Positions 17,377 to 26,935 of a DNA stretch of 48,581 nt are shown here, in pieces. The first letter of the stretch is position 1. Every line of letters begins with the position of its first letter. Source of the stretch: Oscillospiraceae bacterium (GTDB lineage: Bacteria > Bacillota > Clostridia > Oscillospirales > Ruminococcaceae); assembly GCA_017559185.1 (NCBI GenBank), contig JAFYSU010000006.1, positions 1 through 48,581 on the forward strand. Direction: 5' to 3'. Below the pieces are notes generated by a model. That model did no database searches. It saw only the letters and a program-made list of their open reading frames with translations, and was not told the DNA's origin. Both the position numbers and the translations under genes were made by a program.

Positions 17377-18072
17377 TTACATATTAAAGCGATATCCCGC
17401 ACCCCAAACGGTTTCAATGTACTCGGGCTTGTCCCCCGGAAGCTGTATTTTATCCCTTAATCTTTTTATATGTACGGTTATGGTTGCTCCGTCTGCAGGC
17501 GAGTCTATCCCCCATATTCTGTCAAGCAGGGTATCTTTTGAAAAAACTATATTGGGATTGGAAGCCAAAAAGTACAAAAGCTCAAACTCTTTGTTTGCCA
17601 GCTTTATCTCCTTTCCGCTGCGCAGCACTCGCCGTTCCTTTGGGTAAATGCTCAGGCTTCGCACGGTTATACCCTCATCTCTGCGAACCGTTCCGCCCAT
17701 TCCGCTTAATCGTTCAAAGCGGCGCAGGTGTGCCCCTACTCTTGCAACAAGCTCGTTCGGGCTAAACGGCTTTACTATATAATCATCCGCACCAAGACCA
17801 AGTCCCCGCACCTTGTCAACATCATCTTTTTTTGCACTGAGCAAAATTATTGGTATTTCCTTTTCAAGCCTAAGCTGCCTGCATATGGAAAACCCATCCA
17901 TTTCGGGCAGCATTATATCAAGTATAACCAAATCAAAATCTTCCTCAAGCGCCAGTCTTAAGCCTTCGCTGCCGCTGTCTGTCACAGTAACATCATATCC
18001 GTTCAGCTCCAAATAATCGCGCTGAAGTTCGGAAATGCTGTTATCGTCTTCTACTATAAGTATACGCTGCAT
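17377..18072 (-). CDS. OmpR/PhoB-family response regulator
   Basis: The 231-residue regulator has a complete receiver: acidic pair Asp9/Asp10, phosphoacceptor Asp52 (VILDIML), Lys101 (VKPF). It ends in a winged-helix DNA-binding domain (about 130-231, WGAGYRFNM). Its ATG directly follows the TAA of the kinase gene with no gap, so translation is coupled and the two form a two-component pair. Its likely target is the RND pump operon just upstream on the same strand, by position only. The gap 17155-17376 shows nothing but AT-rich sequence. Confidence 0.94.
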   Translation of the reverse strand: MQRILIVEDDNSISELQRDYLELNGYDVTVTDSGSEGLRLALEEDFDLVILDIMLPEMDGFSICRQLRLEKEIPIILLSAKKDDVDKVRGLGLGADDYIVKPFSPNELVARVGAHLRRFERLSGMGGTVRRDEGITVRSLSIYPKERRVLRSGKEIKLANKEFELLYFLASNPNIVFSKDTLLDRIWGIDSPADGATITVHIKRLRDKIQLPGDKPEYIETVWGAGYRFNM

Positions 18073-19485
18073 TTAAGACTCCTCCTTGCACAATGGAATG
18101 TGTATCTCTATCGCAAGACCACCGTTGTTATACGCACGAACACTGCCGCCGTGTGCCTCGATTATCTGTTTCGCTATCGATAATCCCAAACCACTGCCCT
18201 TTTCGGTATTGCATCTTGATACATCTTCACGATAAAAGCTTTCAAACAGCTTGTCAAGGTTTTCCTCGGCTACGCCGTTTCCGTTATCCAAAATGACAAG
18301 TCTTGCACTTTCACCCTGTTTGCTCAGGTTTATTTTACATTCGGGGGCTTCGTTTTTAACATATTTTTCACTGTTGGAAACAACATTTACCAGCACTCTT
18401 GAAAACTCTGCCGCATCAATAAGAACAGGCATTGGCTCATTGCATTTTTCAAAAGTCACCTTTAAGCCTCGGCTGCCAAATTCATCGGCTGCCATTTCGG
18501 CAAATCTGTCAACAAACACAGCCAAATCAGCCTTGTTAAAACTAAACGGATAACCGCCCATATCCATCTTTGAAAACAAAAACAGCTGGTCAACCAGAAA
18601 ATCCAGTTCGCAAGCTTTTTTATAAATAGTTGAAAGGTACTTTTCTCGTTTTTCCGCAGTTACAGCAACACCATCGTTAAGCCCTTCGGCATAACCCTTT
18701 ATAACAGTCAGCGGTGTACGCAGGTCGTGCGATATACCCGCAAGCAGTGCCTTTCGGGATTCTTCCGCCTTCAGCTGCGCCGACACAGAGCCTTGAAGCC
18801 GTCTTCGCATATCTTCAAAGTCATCAAACACAGCTTTAAATTCATCATCACCGCTGCGTGAAAAATCAAAATCCAAATTTCCGTCTCGTATCTGCCGTGT
18901 ACCGCTTCTCAGTATATCCAACGGTTCTATAATGCTTTTCAGCATTTTATTCATAAGCACACGGTTAGTAAGCAGTATAACAATAAGCGAAACCAGTACG
19001 GTAACAGGCCCTACCAAGCTTAATGCCTCCTCAACACGCTCCTGCATTATCATGCTGTCGCGGTACTCGGTATGTACTGCAATAACGGTCATAAGCCTGT
19101 CACTCTCAATCATCCTGCTTTCCCTTATAACTGCCGTATTGCGAAATACACTCATTTTTGAAAAAGCAGGCTCATCCATTATTTCTTCGGCTATATCCTC
19201 TGCCTGCTCACTAAGCGAACTGTACACCGTTTGTCCGCCATCAGTTATAAGCAGCATATATCCCTTTCTTTCAATGGATGCTATTACCCTGTCGTTAAAT
19301 TGTCCTTTATCGTGCAGTATTCTGTGTATCTGGTTTTGCGCATGGAATACATTGTTTCCGGGAACCCATCCGCCGTACATATCAATTATTATACCGGGCA
19401 GAAAACGAACTATCAGTATTATTATCGCCAAAGGTATAAGCAGCATAAGCATATTGGAACGGACTATTCTTTTCTTTAAAGTCAT
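18073..19485 (-). CDS. Sensor histidine kinase
   Basis: A 470-residue membrane kinase: TM1 about 12-34, extracellular sensor about 35-155, TM2 about 156-174, HAMP about 175-228, dimerisation/phosphoacceptor domain with His253 in GISHDLRTPLT, then the ATPase domain with the N box (NVVSNSEKYV), DNGNGV and GLGLSIAK. It should phosphorylate the abutting response regulator. The sensor shows no recognisable family and the signal is unknown. Kinase pairs of this layout beside efflux pumps often respond to membrane-active compounds; that is inference. Confidence 0.94.
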   Translation of the reverse strand: MTLKKRIVRSNMLMLLIPLAIIILIVRFLPGIIIDMYGGWVPGNNVFHAQNQIHRILHDKGQFNDRVIASIERKGYMLLITDGGQTVYSSLSEQAEDIAEEIMDEPAFSKMSVFRNTAVIRESRMIESDRLMTVIAVHTEYRDSMIMQERVEEALSLVGPVTVLVSLIVILLTNRVLMNKMLKSIIEPLDILRSGTRQIRDGNLDFDFSRSGDDEFKAVFDDFEDMRRRLQGSVSAQLKAEESRKALLAGISHDLRTPLTVIKGYAEGLNDGVAVTAEKREKYLSTIYKKACELDFLVDQLFLFSKMDMGGYPFSFNKADLAVFVDRFAEMAADEFGSRGLKVTFEKCNEPMPVLIDAAEFSRVLVNVVSNSEKYVKNEAPECKINLSKQGESARLVILDNGNGVAEENLDKLFESFYREDVSRCNTEKGSGLGLSIAKQIIEAHGGSVRAYNNGGLAIEIHIPLCKEES

Positions 19486-19541
19486 TATTATTTCTCCCGC
19501 ATCAAACCATCATCGGATTTAAAAGCTTCCGTTTTATTCAA

Positions 19542-19579
19542 ATGACCGCTGCGCTCCCGTTTGAAAACACAGCGGTCAT
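19542..19579 (-). terminator. Possible weak terminator after the RND operon
   Basis: Perfect 10-base arms (ATGACCGCTG/CAGCGGTCAT) enclose an 18-base loop between the pump and the kinase gene. There is no good T run, so read-through into the two-component genes is possible. Confidence 0.45.
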
Positions 19580-19616
19580 ATTAATTGTACCACATTAAAC
19601 CTTAATACATCATCTG

Positions 19617-22600
19617 TTATTTTTCTTCAGCAGGTTTAATTCTTTTAAAAAGTGCAGATATTTTTGAAATAAGTCCGCCTTTCTTTTCCTTTTTACTGTC
19701 CATAATCATGTAAACAACAGGAACAAGAATAAGCGTTACCATTGTGGAAACCAGCAAGCCGCCAATTACTACTACCGAAAGTGACTGCATCATTTCCACA
19801 TTTCCGCCAAAGCCGAATGCCGTTGGAATAAGACCCACTACGGTGGTAAGGGTACTCATAAGAATTGGGCGCAATCTTGTTTCCCCCGCTTCAAGCAGGG
19901 CATCCTGTGCCTCCATTCCGCGTTCACTGCGCAGAATGTTTGCGTAGTCAATCAAAACAATAGCGTTATTTACAACTACCCCTACAAGCATTATAAGACC
20001 AACCAATGACGACATACTAATGGACATACCACTCACAAAAAGCCCCAAAAATGCACCGGTCATTGCAAACGGTACCGAAAGCATTACAACCGCAGAAAAG
20101 CGCATCGATTCAAACTGGATTGACATTACAACAAATACCAAATAAATCGAAATACTTAGTGCCGCAAAAATGTTGCTGAACTCATCATTCATACTTTTCA
20201 TGTTGCCGCCCTGCTCAACGGTTACACCGGCAGGCAAATTCATTTGATGTATGCGTGCAGTTATCTCATTCGAAAGTGTAGTTGCCGAAACCCCTACATC
20301 AGGAGTACCTGTAACCGAAACCTGATAATCCCCATCACTTCTTTGAATTTGTGCCGGACTGTTGGTAAACAAAATCTGGGCAACATCGGTCAACGGCACC
20401 TGTCCGCCGCTGCGTGTTTTAATCATAAGACCCGAAAGGTCACTAACATCGTAATAGCGTTCTTTTGGATAACGCACCTTAACCTTGTATTCTTCGCCGC
20501 CCTGCTGTATTTCGTTAGCTTCAATACCCGAAATGGCATTTTTAACGCTTGTAACTACAGCCGAAGGCGTTGTACCTATCGCAGCAGCCTGAATTGGGTC
20601 AACCTCAATTTCAGCACGAGGCGAACCATCGGACAAACTGTCAGTTACCGAAGCAATCCCCTCGTAGCCGTTCATCAATTCACGCACCTGTTCCGCTGCT
20701 CTTTCAAGCTCGGAAAGACTTTCACCTTTAAGATTAATGGTAACCCCACGGCTTCCGAACGACATTGTGCTTCGCTGGTTAACATCTATCTGGCAGTTAT
20801 CAATATCCTTTGCCTGTTCACGAACATACGCAACAAATTCATCGGTGGTAATTCCACGGTCATCATGCAGGTAAACGGTAATGGTTGCCGAACCGCTGTT
20901 GCCGCGCATGGAATAGCTTTCTACATCCTCTTGGTTGGCAACAATCTTTTCTACTTCGGTCATAATTTTGTCGGTTTCCGAAATATCAAGACCTGTTTTT
21001 GTGCTTACCGAAATGCTAATCGAACCTTCGTCAGAGTTCGGCATAAGCTCCATGTCAATTCTGGTGAACAAGAATGCTGTTCCCAAAAGCATTGCCACAG
21101 CAAACATTACAACTTTTTTACGGTTCCCCAACGCAGCAAGCAGAGCCTTACGGTAAATTTTTGCTAATTTTTCAAGCAGGTCGTTAACCTTGGACTGCTT
21201 TTTCTCCTCAGGCTCAAATCTTACAAACAAAAGCGGAACTATGCTGAGTGCCGAAACAAGCGACGCGGTCATGGAAAACACAATTGTAAAACCAATTTCC
21301 TCGAACAGCTGCCCTGCCATACCCTCCATGAGAGCAACAGGCAAAAATACAACTATTGTAGTTATGGTCGATGCTATAACCGAGCTGTTAACAAGGTTTG
21401 CACCCTCAATTGCTGCTTCCTCAAAAGTAGGGATTTCTTCCCTGTGTCTAAAGCAGCTGTCAAGCACAACAATGGAGTTATCCACCATCATACCAATACC
21501 AACAACCAAGCCGCCAAGCGACATAACATTAAGCGTCATGTCAAAAAGTGCCATAAGCACAAGTGCTGCAAAAACCGAAAGCGGCATGGATGCAGCAACA
21601 ATTGCCGATGCTCTCCAGTCACCCAAGAACATATACAAAACCAAAACCGCAAGCATAAGCCCCTGCACAAGCGAACTCACTACATTCATGATGTTTTCAT
21701 AAATGGTTTCGCCGCTATTGTCGGTAATTTCTATTAAAAGGCCCAAGCCCGCTTGGTTCAGTTCATCTACCTTTTCAACAATTTCATTACAAATGGCAAC
21801 GGTATTTGCCGTTTGGTTTTTGGAAATCGAAAGACTTATCGTTTCCATGCCATTATAACGGCTTATACTGCTGCGTTCTTCCTGTGTCATTTCAACGGTA
21901 GCAACATCACTTACATGAATAATGTCACCGCTGGGCAGTGAAATCGGAATTGTTGCAAGGCTTTCATAAGTATCGTAGCTAACACCGCCCTGCAAAGTTA
22001 TCTCGGTATTGCCGCGGTGAATGTTGCCTGCTGTAATATTAAAGTCTGCCGAAGAAATGGCGTTTGCCACATCGTTCATGGTAACACCGTACTGCACCAT
22101 TTCTTCTTCGTGAAGCTCTACCTTTATGTAGTCCCTTGCACCGCCTCGCATCGAAACTTCCGAAACACCGGAAACTCTTTCAAGCTCGGGAACAATGGTA
22201 TCCTCAACATAGGTATAAAGGTTATCCCCACCCTGCGAGCGTATGGACAAGCTCATTATGGTGGAGTTGTCCATGCTCATTTCCATTATAACAGGGTCGT
22301 CCGCCCCATCAGGCAGACGCAGTCTGTTAATTGCATCCTCAATGTCATCGTGCTTTTCGTCCATATCAACGCTGTAATCAAATTCCAGCATTGTCATTGA
22401 AGAACCTTCACTTGAACGGGAGGTCATCTCCTCCACTTCGCTTATTGCCGAAAGTGCCGACTCCACCTTGTCGGTTACCATTTCGTCAACCTCTTCGGGA
22501 CTTGCACCTTCGTAACGGGTTCTTACCATAAACACAGGCATTGACATTTCAGGAGTAGACTCCATTTCCATATCAAAAACGGAAGTGATACCAAAAACCA

Positions 22601-22664
22601 GCAGCATGGAAACGCACATCAGTACCGCTACCGGTCTTTTAACCGAAATTCTTGGTAATGTCAT
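19617..22664 (-). CDS. RND-family efflux permease
   Basis: A 1015-residue AcrB/SwrC-type transporter: an N-terminal TM, a large extracellular loop, TM2-6, a second large loop, TM8-12. TM4 carries GIGMMVDNSIVVLDS; the Asp pair of AcrB is Asp395-Asn396 here, so one proton-relay Asp is kept. In Gram-positive bacteria such pumps export lipophilic compounds or lipopeptides without an outer-membrane channel. Its ribosome site lies inside the end of the fusion-protein gene, four bases upstream, so the two are coupled. The C-terminal tail is Lys-rich and cytoplasmic. The substrate is unknown. Confidence 0.93.
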   Translation of the reverse strand: MTLPRISVKRPVAVLMCVSMLLVFGITSVFDMEMESTPEMSMPVFMVRTRYEGASPEEVDEMVTDKVESALSAISEVEEMTSRSSEGSSMTMLEFDYSVDMDEKHDDIEDAINRLRLPDGADDPVIMEMSMDNSTIMSLSIRSQGGDNLYTYVEDTIVPELERVSGVSEVSMRGGARDYIKVELHEEEMVQYGVTMNDVANAISSADFNITAGNIHRGNTEITLQGGVSYDTYESLATIPISLPSGDIIHVSDVATVEMTQEERSSISRYNGMETISLSISKNQTANTVAICNEIVEKVDELNQAGLGLLIEITDNSGETIYENIMNVVSSLVQGLMLAVLVLYMFLGDWRASAIVAASMPLSVFAALVLMALFDMTLNVMSLGGLVVGIGMMVDNSIVVLDSCFRHREEIPTFEEAAIEGANLVNSSVIASTITTIVVFLPVALMEGMAGQLFEEIGFTIVFSMTASLVSALSIVPLLFVRFEPEEKKQSKVNDLLEKLAKIYRKALLAALGNRKKVVMFAVAMLLGTAFLFTRIDMELMPNSDEGSISISVSTKTGLDISETDKIMTEVEKIVANQEDVESYSMRGNSGSATITVYLHDDRGITTDEFVAYVREQAKDIDNCQIDVNQRSTMSFGSRGVTINLKGESLSELERAAEQVRELMNGYEGIASVTDSLSDGSPRAEIEVDPIQAAAIGTTPSAVVTSVKNAISGIEANEIQQGGEEYKVKVRYPKERYYDVSDLSGLMIKTRSGGQVPLTDVAQILFTNSPAQIQRSDGDYQVSVTGTPDVGVSATTLSNEITARIHQMNLPAGVTVEQGGNMKSMNDEFSNIFAALSISIYLVFVVMSIQFESMRFSAVVMLSVPFAMTGAFLGLFVSGMSISMSSLVGLIMLVGVVVNNAIVLIDYANILRSERGMEAQDALLEAGETRLRPILMSTLTTVVGLIPTAFGFGGNVEMMQSLSVVVIGGLLVSTMVTLILVPVVYMIMDSKKEKKGGLISKISALFKRIKPAEEK

Positions 22665-22668
22665 TTAG

Positions 22669-24138
22669 TTATTCCTCCGCTTTTGCTGCATTGTCGGCAG
22701 GTGTTTCGGCAGCTTTCACCTCACCGCCCACAAAATTCACCTTTGCACCGTCCTTCAAATCAGGATGCCAAGTAGTTATTATTCTGTCGCCTTCACTTAA
22801 ACCTTCTTTAACGGAAACACTGTCCGCATTATAAAGCCCCGCTGTAAAGAATGTCTTTTTAGCGGTAGAGGTTTCTTCATCAAACAAATAAACATACGGC
22901 TTGTTTTCTTCGTAATAAACACAGTTGTTAGGTACAAGCAGCACATCCTGCTCTTTTGCGGTTGTTGCGGTAACCTTTACTGCTACACCCGAAAGCATAC
23001 CAATCGCATCACTGCTCAAAGCAGCTTTAACAGGGAACAATCCGCTTGAAGTATCTGCCGAAGACGAAACAGAGGTTATTGCCGCCTGCATGTTTTGTCC
23101 GGATTTGCTCAGGGTGATGTTGTCACCAATCGAAAGCGACATCGCACCGCCGGCAGAAACATTAAACGCTACTTCCATTGCATTTACATTGGTTATGGTG
23201 TAGCAAACAGTGGAAGTACCAACCATATCCGATGCACTTACCGACTTTGTTTCTATAACACCGTCAACAGGTGCGTAAATTTTGCACTTTTCAAGATTTC
23301 TCACCGCAGTTTCGTAGTTAAGTTTTGCAGTACGCATATTAGCTTCCGCAATAGCTTCGGTTTCTTCTCTCATCTGTCCTGCGGTAAGCTCATAGCTTTC
23401 CGTACTGTACTGAAAACTGTCGTAAGCGTTGTCCTTGCTGTTTTCATAGTTGGAATACTGCTCATCGTAGGTATCTTTGAAGCGGTCGTAGTCCGCCTTT
23501 GCATCATTTGCTGCTTCCAAAAGTTCCTTGTAATCGTCGGAGTCTTTATTTCCCGTAAAGGCATCCAATTCAGCCTTTGCCTCACGGTAGTTAGCACGGT
23601 AATCGTCCAACTTATCCTCCAGCTCATCAAGGTTATCCCTTGCGGTTTTAAAGCTGTTTTTGCTGTTGTTGTAGCTGTTTTCGGCATTAAGCAGGTTTTT
23701 CTTTAAGCTGCTGCCCAAAGTCTGCGCATTTTGGGCCACCGAATGGTCGTACTGTGCCTGCGCTTTTTCAAGCGCTATCTCCATATCCTCGGTGTCCATT
23801 TCAAACAAAAGCTGTCCCTTGTGTACTGTTTGCCCTTCCTCTACATAAGTAGCCGCAACCTTGCCCTGCACCTCGGTGTAAACCTTAATGGTATCCTGCG
23901 GCTGTACTCGTCCTATGTAATCGGTAGTGAGTTCAATTTCACCTTTTTCGGGATTTACCAGCTTTACCGTTATTTTGCTTTCGGACATTTTGCCCTGACC
24001 CATATTGCCCATTCCACCGCGCGGACCACCGCTCATGGCACTTGCCGCAACAGTCAAAATTACTGCCGTAAATACAGCAACTGCCGCATACGGCTTTTTC
24101 TTTAGTCTATCCTTTAATTTTTCCTTTAATTTATCCAC
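22669..24138 (-). CDS. RND periplasmic-adaptor-type membrane fusion protein
   Basis: The 489-residue partner of the adjacent pump. A basic N-terminus and one TM (about 16-34) anchor it. Then come the split lipoyl domain (IKVYTEVQGKVAATYVEEGQ... and CKIYAPVDGVIETKSV), a long coiled coil (about 105-270, rich in Asp/Lys/Tyr) and the beta-barrel and membrane-proximal domains. A GGMGNMGQGKM linker follows the TM. The start is GTG at 24138 with GGAGG eight bases upstream. It is the first gene of the operon. The long coiled coil is notable because no outer membrane is expected. Confidence 0.9.
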   Translation of the reverse strand: MDKLKEKLKDRLKKKPYAAVAVFTAVILTVAASAMSGGPRGGMGNMGQGKMSESKITVKLVNPEKGEIELTTDYIGRVQPQDTIKVYTEVQGKVAATYVEEGQTVHKGQLLFEMDTEDMEIALEKAQAQYDHSVAQNAQTLGSSLKKNLLNAENSYNNSKNSFKTARDNLDELEDKLDDYRANYREAKAELDAFTGNKDSDDYKELLEAANDAKADYDRFKDTYDEQYSNYENSKDNAYDSFQYSTESYELTAGQMREETEAIAEANMRTAKLNYETAVRNLEKCKIYAPVDGVIETKSVSASDMVGTSTVCYTITNVNAMEVAFNVSAGGAMSLSIGDNITLSKSGQNMQAAITSVSSSADTSSGLFPVKAALSSDAIGMLSGVAVKVTATTAKEQDVLLVPNNCVYYEENKPYVYLFDEETSTAKKTFFTAGLYNADSVSVKEGLSEGDRIITTWHPDLKDGAKVNFVGGEVKAAETPADNAAKAEE

Positions 24139-24669
24139 TATATTTCCTCCTGTCCAAGGTAGCTCAAAGCATAATTCAAATTGTATCTTTTATCGCTAAC
24201 ATTTTTCTAAAATAAATCTAAACAAATTCTAAACTTGCAGTTTTTTTACAACTTATTCATTTTCTCAATCGAATTTAACTTAATGGGGTTATGCATATCC
24301 AAAAATCACATTTTTTATGTCCATGTTGCACAGTTTATTTTACAGTTGGTTAAATGAACTGTGAAAATCCAAAAAAATCCACTTGCAAATTCACTATCGT
24401 GTCACAATAAAATCAACTTCATTTTGTGTATTTTATAGAACTTAACGCACATAACGAAAAACTGTATTTACTGCATAAAAATGATATGATATATTGGCAA
24501 TATGGTACAATCAAACAAACTGGGTTAATTGTACAAAAAATGAGGAGGTTTTTGTGGACATACAAATACGGTGAATGTGTGTCCGTCGGCAAATTCACAA
24601 CCGTAAATTACCTGTTTAAATTTCGTAACAACCTAATTAAAATGTCATGTATAAAGGAGAGAAAACTGC
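24139..24669. other. Long intergenic region with possible leader ORF before nfnA
   Basis: No gene is evident in most of this 530-base gap between divergent operons. Near its end GAGGAGG (24542-24548) is followed by TTG 24552 and GTG 24554. The TTG frame runs 41 codons and stops at 24677, overlapping the nfnA start by eight bases; the GTG frame gives only six codons. Upstream, GTACAAT and ATTGTAC (about 24503-24533) form an inverted repeat. These may be a leader control region for the redox operon. Confidence 0.4.
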
Positions 24670-25518
24670 GTGTATAAGATTGTAAACAAACGTCAACTCA
24701 ATGCAACAGTCACCATGCTTGAGATTGAGGCACCACTGGTGGCAAGAAAGGCTCAGCCGGGTCAGTTCATAATTTTCCGTATAGATGAATTCGGCGAACG
24801 AGTACCTCTTACTATTGCAGCGCATGACAAAGAAAAAGGCACCGTTACCATTATCTTCAATAATGTTGGAAAAAGCACAAAAATGCTCGGTCAAATGGAA
24901 GTAGGCGACGCTCTTGCAGACTTTGTAGGTCCTTTGGGCGTACCAACCGAAATGGAAGGTCTTAAAAAAGTACTCATCGTAGGCGGCGGTACAGGCAACG
25001 CCTTGGCTTACCCAATTGCAAACGGTATGCACAAAGCAGGTATCGAAGTCGACATGATTGCCGGTTACCGTACAAAAGAAATTGTTATCCTTGAGGATGA
25101 GCTCAAAAACAGCTGTACAAATCTGTACCTTATGACAGATGACGGCACATACGGTGAAAAAGGCTTCACCACCGTTAAACTCAAGGAGCTTCTTGATACA
25201 GGAAAAGACTACGATGCAGTAGTTGCCGTAGGTCCTCCAATGATGATGAAATTTGTTTGCGAAGCAACCAAACCTTATAATATAAAAACTATAGCATCTC
25301 TCACCGCAATTATGATTGACGGTACAGGAATGTGCGGCGGCTGCCGTATAACCGTTGGCGGTGAACGCAAATTTGTATGCGTTGATGGCCCTGAATTTGA
25401 CGGTCATCTGGTAGATTGGGACGAACTCATCAAGCGCGGAACATTCTATCGCGACCAGGAACAGGAAGCCAACAAGCATGTCTGCCGAATTACTGGAGGT
25501 GTCCGTCAGCATGGTTAA
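24670..25518 (+). CDS. nfnA: NfnA-type NAD-binding flavoprotein subunit (ferredoxin:NADP oxidoreductase, small subunit)
   Basis: The 282-residue small subunit of the electron-bifurcating NADH-dependent ferredoxin:NADP+ oxidoreductase. An FAD-binding barrel with RVPLTIA comes first, then the NAD-binding fold (LIVGGGTGNALAYP, about 100-113). The C-terminal [2Fe-2S] site is MCGGCRITVGG...FVCVDGPEFD (Cys222, Cys225 and a third Cys near 237). The start is GTG at 24670 behind AAAGGAGAG. The end overlaps nfnB by eight bases. Homologues are also annotated as sulfide dehydrogenase or dihydroorotate-dehydrogenase electron-transfer subunits, but pairing with nfnB settles the call. Confidence 0.9.
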   Translation: MYKIVNKRQLNATVTMLEIEAPLVARKAQPGQFIIFRIDEFGERVPLTIAAHDKEKGTVTIIFNNVGKSTKMLGQMEVGDALADFVGPLGVPTEMEGLKKVLIVGGGTGNALAYPIANGMHKAGIEVDMIAGYRTKEIVILEDELKNSCTNLYLMTDDGTYGEKGFTTVKLKELLDTGKDYDAVVAVGPPMMMKFVCEATKPYNIKTIASLTAIMIDGTGMCGGCRITVGGERKFVCVDGPEFDGHLVDWDELIKRGTFYRDQEQEANKHVCRITGGVRQHG

Positions 25519-26935
25519 TCTTACTACCAAAAAGAACCCTATCCCCGAACAAAAACCATTGGTTCGTAATAAAAACTTTAAAGAAGTAGCTTTTGGTTAC
25601 AGCGAAAAAACTGCTATTAACGAAGCTATGCGCTGCTTGCAGTGCCGTACCCGTCCATGTACAAAGGGCTGCCCTGTAAATGTTCGCATTCCTGACTTCA
25701 TTGCAAAGGTTGCTGAAGGCGACTTTGAAGCTGCTTACCAAATTATTTCCGAAACAAGCTCACTTCCTGCTGTTTGCGGTCGTGTATGTCCGCAGGAAAA
25801 CCAGTGCGAAGGCAACTGTGTTCGCGGAATTAAAGGTGAATCAGTAGGCATCGGTCGTCTTGAACGCTTCGTTGCTGACTGGCATGCGCGTCACTCCAAG
25901 CCCGAAGATGCACCAAAGCCTGCACCATCCAACGGACGCAAAGTTGCAATCATCGGTTCCGGTCCTGCCGGTCTTGCCTGCGCAGGCGACCTTGTTAAAC
26001 AGGGCTTTGATGTAACCATTTTCGAAGCTCTGCACAAAGCTGGCGGTGTATTGGTTTACGGTATTCCTGAATTCCGTCTGCCAAAAGACATTGTTCAGCG
26101 CGAAGTAGACAAACTTTTGGCTATGGGCGTAAAACTCGTTACAAACGCAGTTATCGGCCGTTCCATATCCATTGACGAACTCATGGACGAAGAAGGCTTC
26201 GAAGCTGTATTTATCGCTTCAGGCGCAGGTCTTCCTCAGTTCCTTAATATTCCGGGTGAAAACTACCTTGGTGTATATTCCGCTAACGAATACCTCACCC
26301 GTATCAACCTGATGAAAGCTTATCGTGACGATTACGACACACCTTTCCGCGTTGCAAAACGCGTAGCTGTTGTTGGCGGCGGTAACGTTGCAATGGACGC
26401 TGCTCGCTGTGCAAAACGAATGGGCGCAGAGGAAGTTTACATCATCTACCGTCGTTCCATGGACGAACTTCCTGCTCGTAAAGAAGAAGTTCACCACGCA
26501 CAGGAAGAAGAAGTTATCTTCCGTCTGCAAAACAATCCTGTACAGATTATCGGTGACGAAAACGGCTATGTACAAGGCATTGAATGTGTACAGATGGAAA
26601 TGGGTGAGCCTGATGCTACCGGCCGCCGCCGTCCTGTTGCAAAACCTGATTCCAACTTTGTTATCGACTGTGATGCAGTAATCATTGCTATCGGTACAAG
26701 TCCAAACTCCCTTATCCGAACAACCACCAAAGGTCTTCAGGCAAACAAAAAAGGCTGTATTGATGCCGACGAAAAACTCCAGACCAGCCGTGAAGGCGTA
26801 TTCGCAGGCGGTGATGCCGTAACAGGTGCCGCTACCGTAATCAAAGCAATGGGCGCAGGCAAAAAAGCTGCACAAAGCATTGCTGAATATCTTTACGCCA
26901 AAGACAACAAAAGCAACGGAGGAACTGACAAATGA
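25511..26935 (+). CDS. nfnB: NfnB-type large subunit (GltA-like NADPH oxidoreductase)
   Basis: A 474-residue partner of NfnA. The N-terminal domain has cysteines for two [4Fe-4S] clusters (CLQCRTRPCTKGCP and CGRVCPQENQCEGNC). FAD binding is by IIGSGPAGLACAGDL (about 144-158) and NADPH binding by VVGGGNVAMDAAR. GDAVTGAATVIKAMGAGKKAA near the end closes the FAD site. With NfnA it couples NADH and reduced ferredoxin to NADPH formation. The start at 25511 follows GGAGG and overlaps nfnA. The longer ATG at 25478 has no ribosome site. Such proteins are often mislabelled glutamate synthase small subunit. Confidence 0.92.
   Translation: MVNLTTKKNPIPEQKPLVRNKNFKEVAFGYSEKTAINEAMRCLQCRTRPCTKGCPVNVRIPDFIAKVAEGDFEAAYQIISETSSLPAVCGRVCPQENQCEGNCVRGIKGESVGIGRLERFVADWHARHSKPEDAPKPAPSNGRKVAIIGSGPAGLACAGDLVKQGFDVTIFEALHKAGGVLVYGIPEFRLPKDIVQREVDKLLAMGVKLVTNAVIGRSISIDELMDEEGFEAVFIASGAGLPQFLNIPGENYLGVYSANEYLTRINLMKAYRDDYDTPFRVAKRVAVVGGGNVAMDAARCAKRMGAEEVYIIYRRSMDELPARKEEVHHAQEEEVIFRLQNNPVQIIGDENGYVQGIECVQMEMGEPDATGRRRPVAKPDSNFVIDCDAVIIAIGTSPNSLIRTTTKGLQANKKGCIDADEKLQTSREGVFAGGDAVTGAATVIKAMGAGKKAAQSIAEYLYAKDNKSNGGTDK

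Noticed and set aside
25511..26935. Glutamate synthase small subunit (gltD)
   Set aside because: Sequence similarity exists, but coupling to nfnA and absence of the large glutamate synthase gene point to NfnB.
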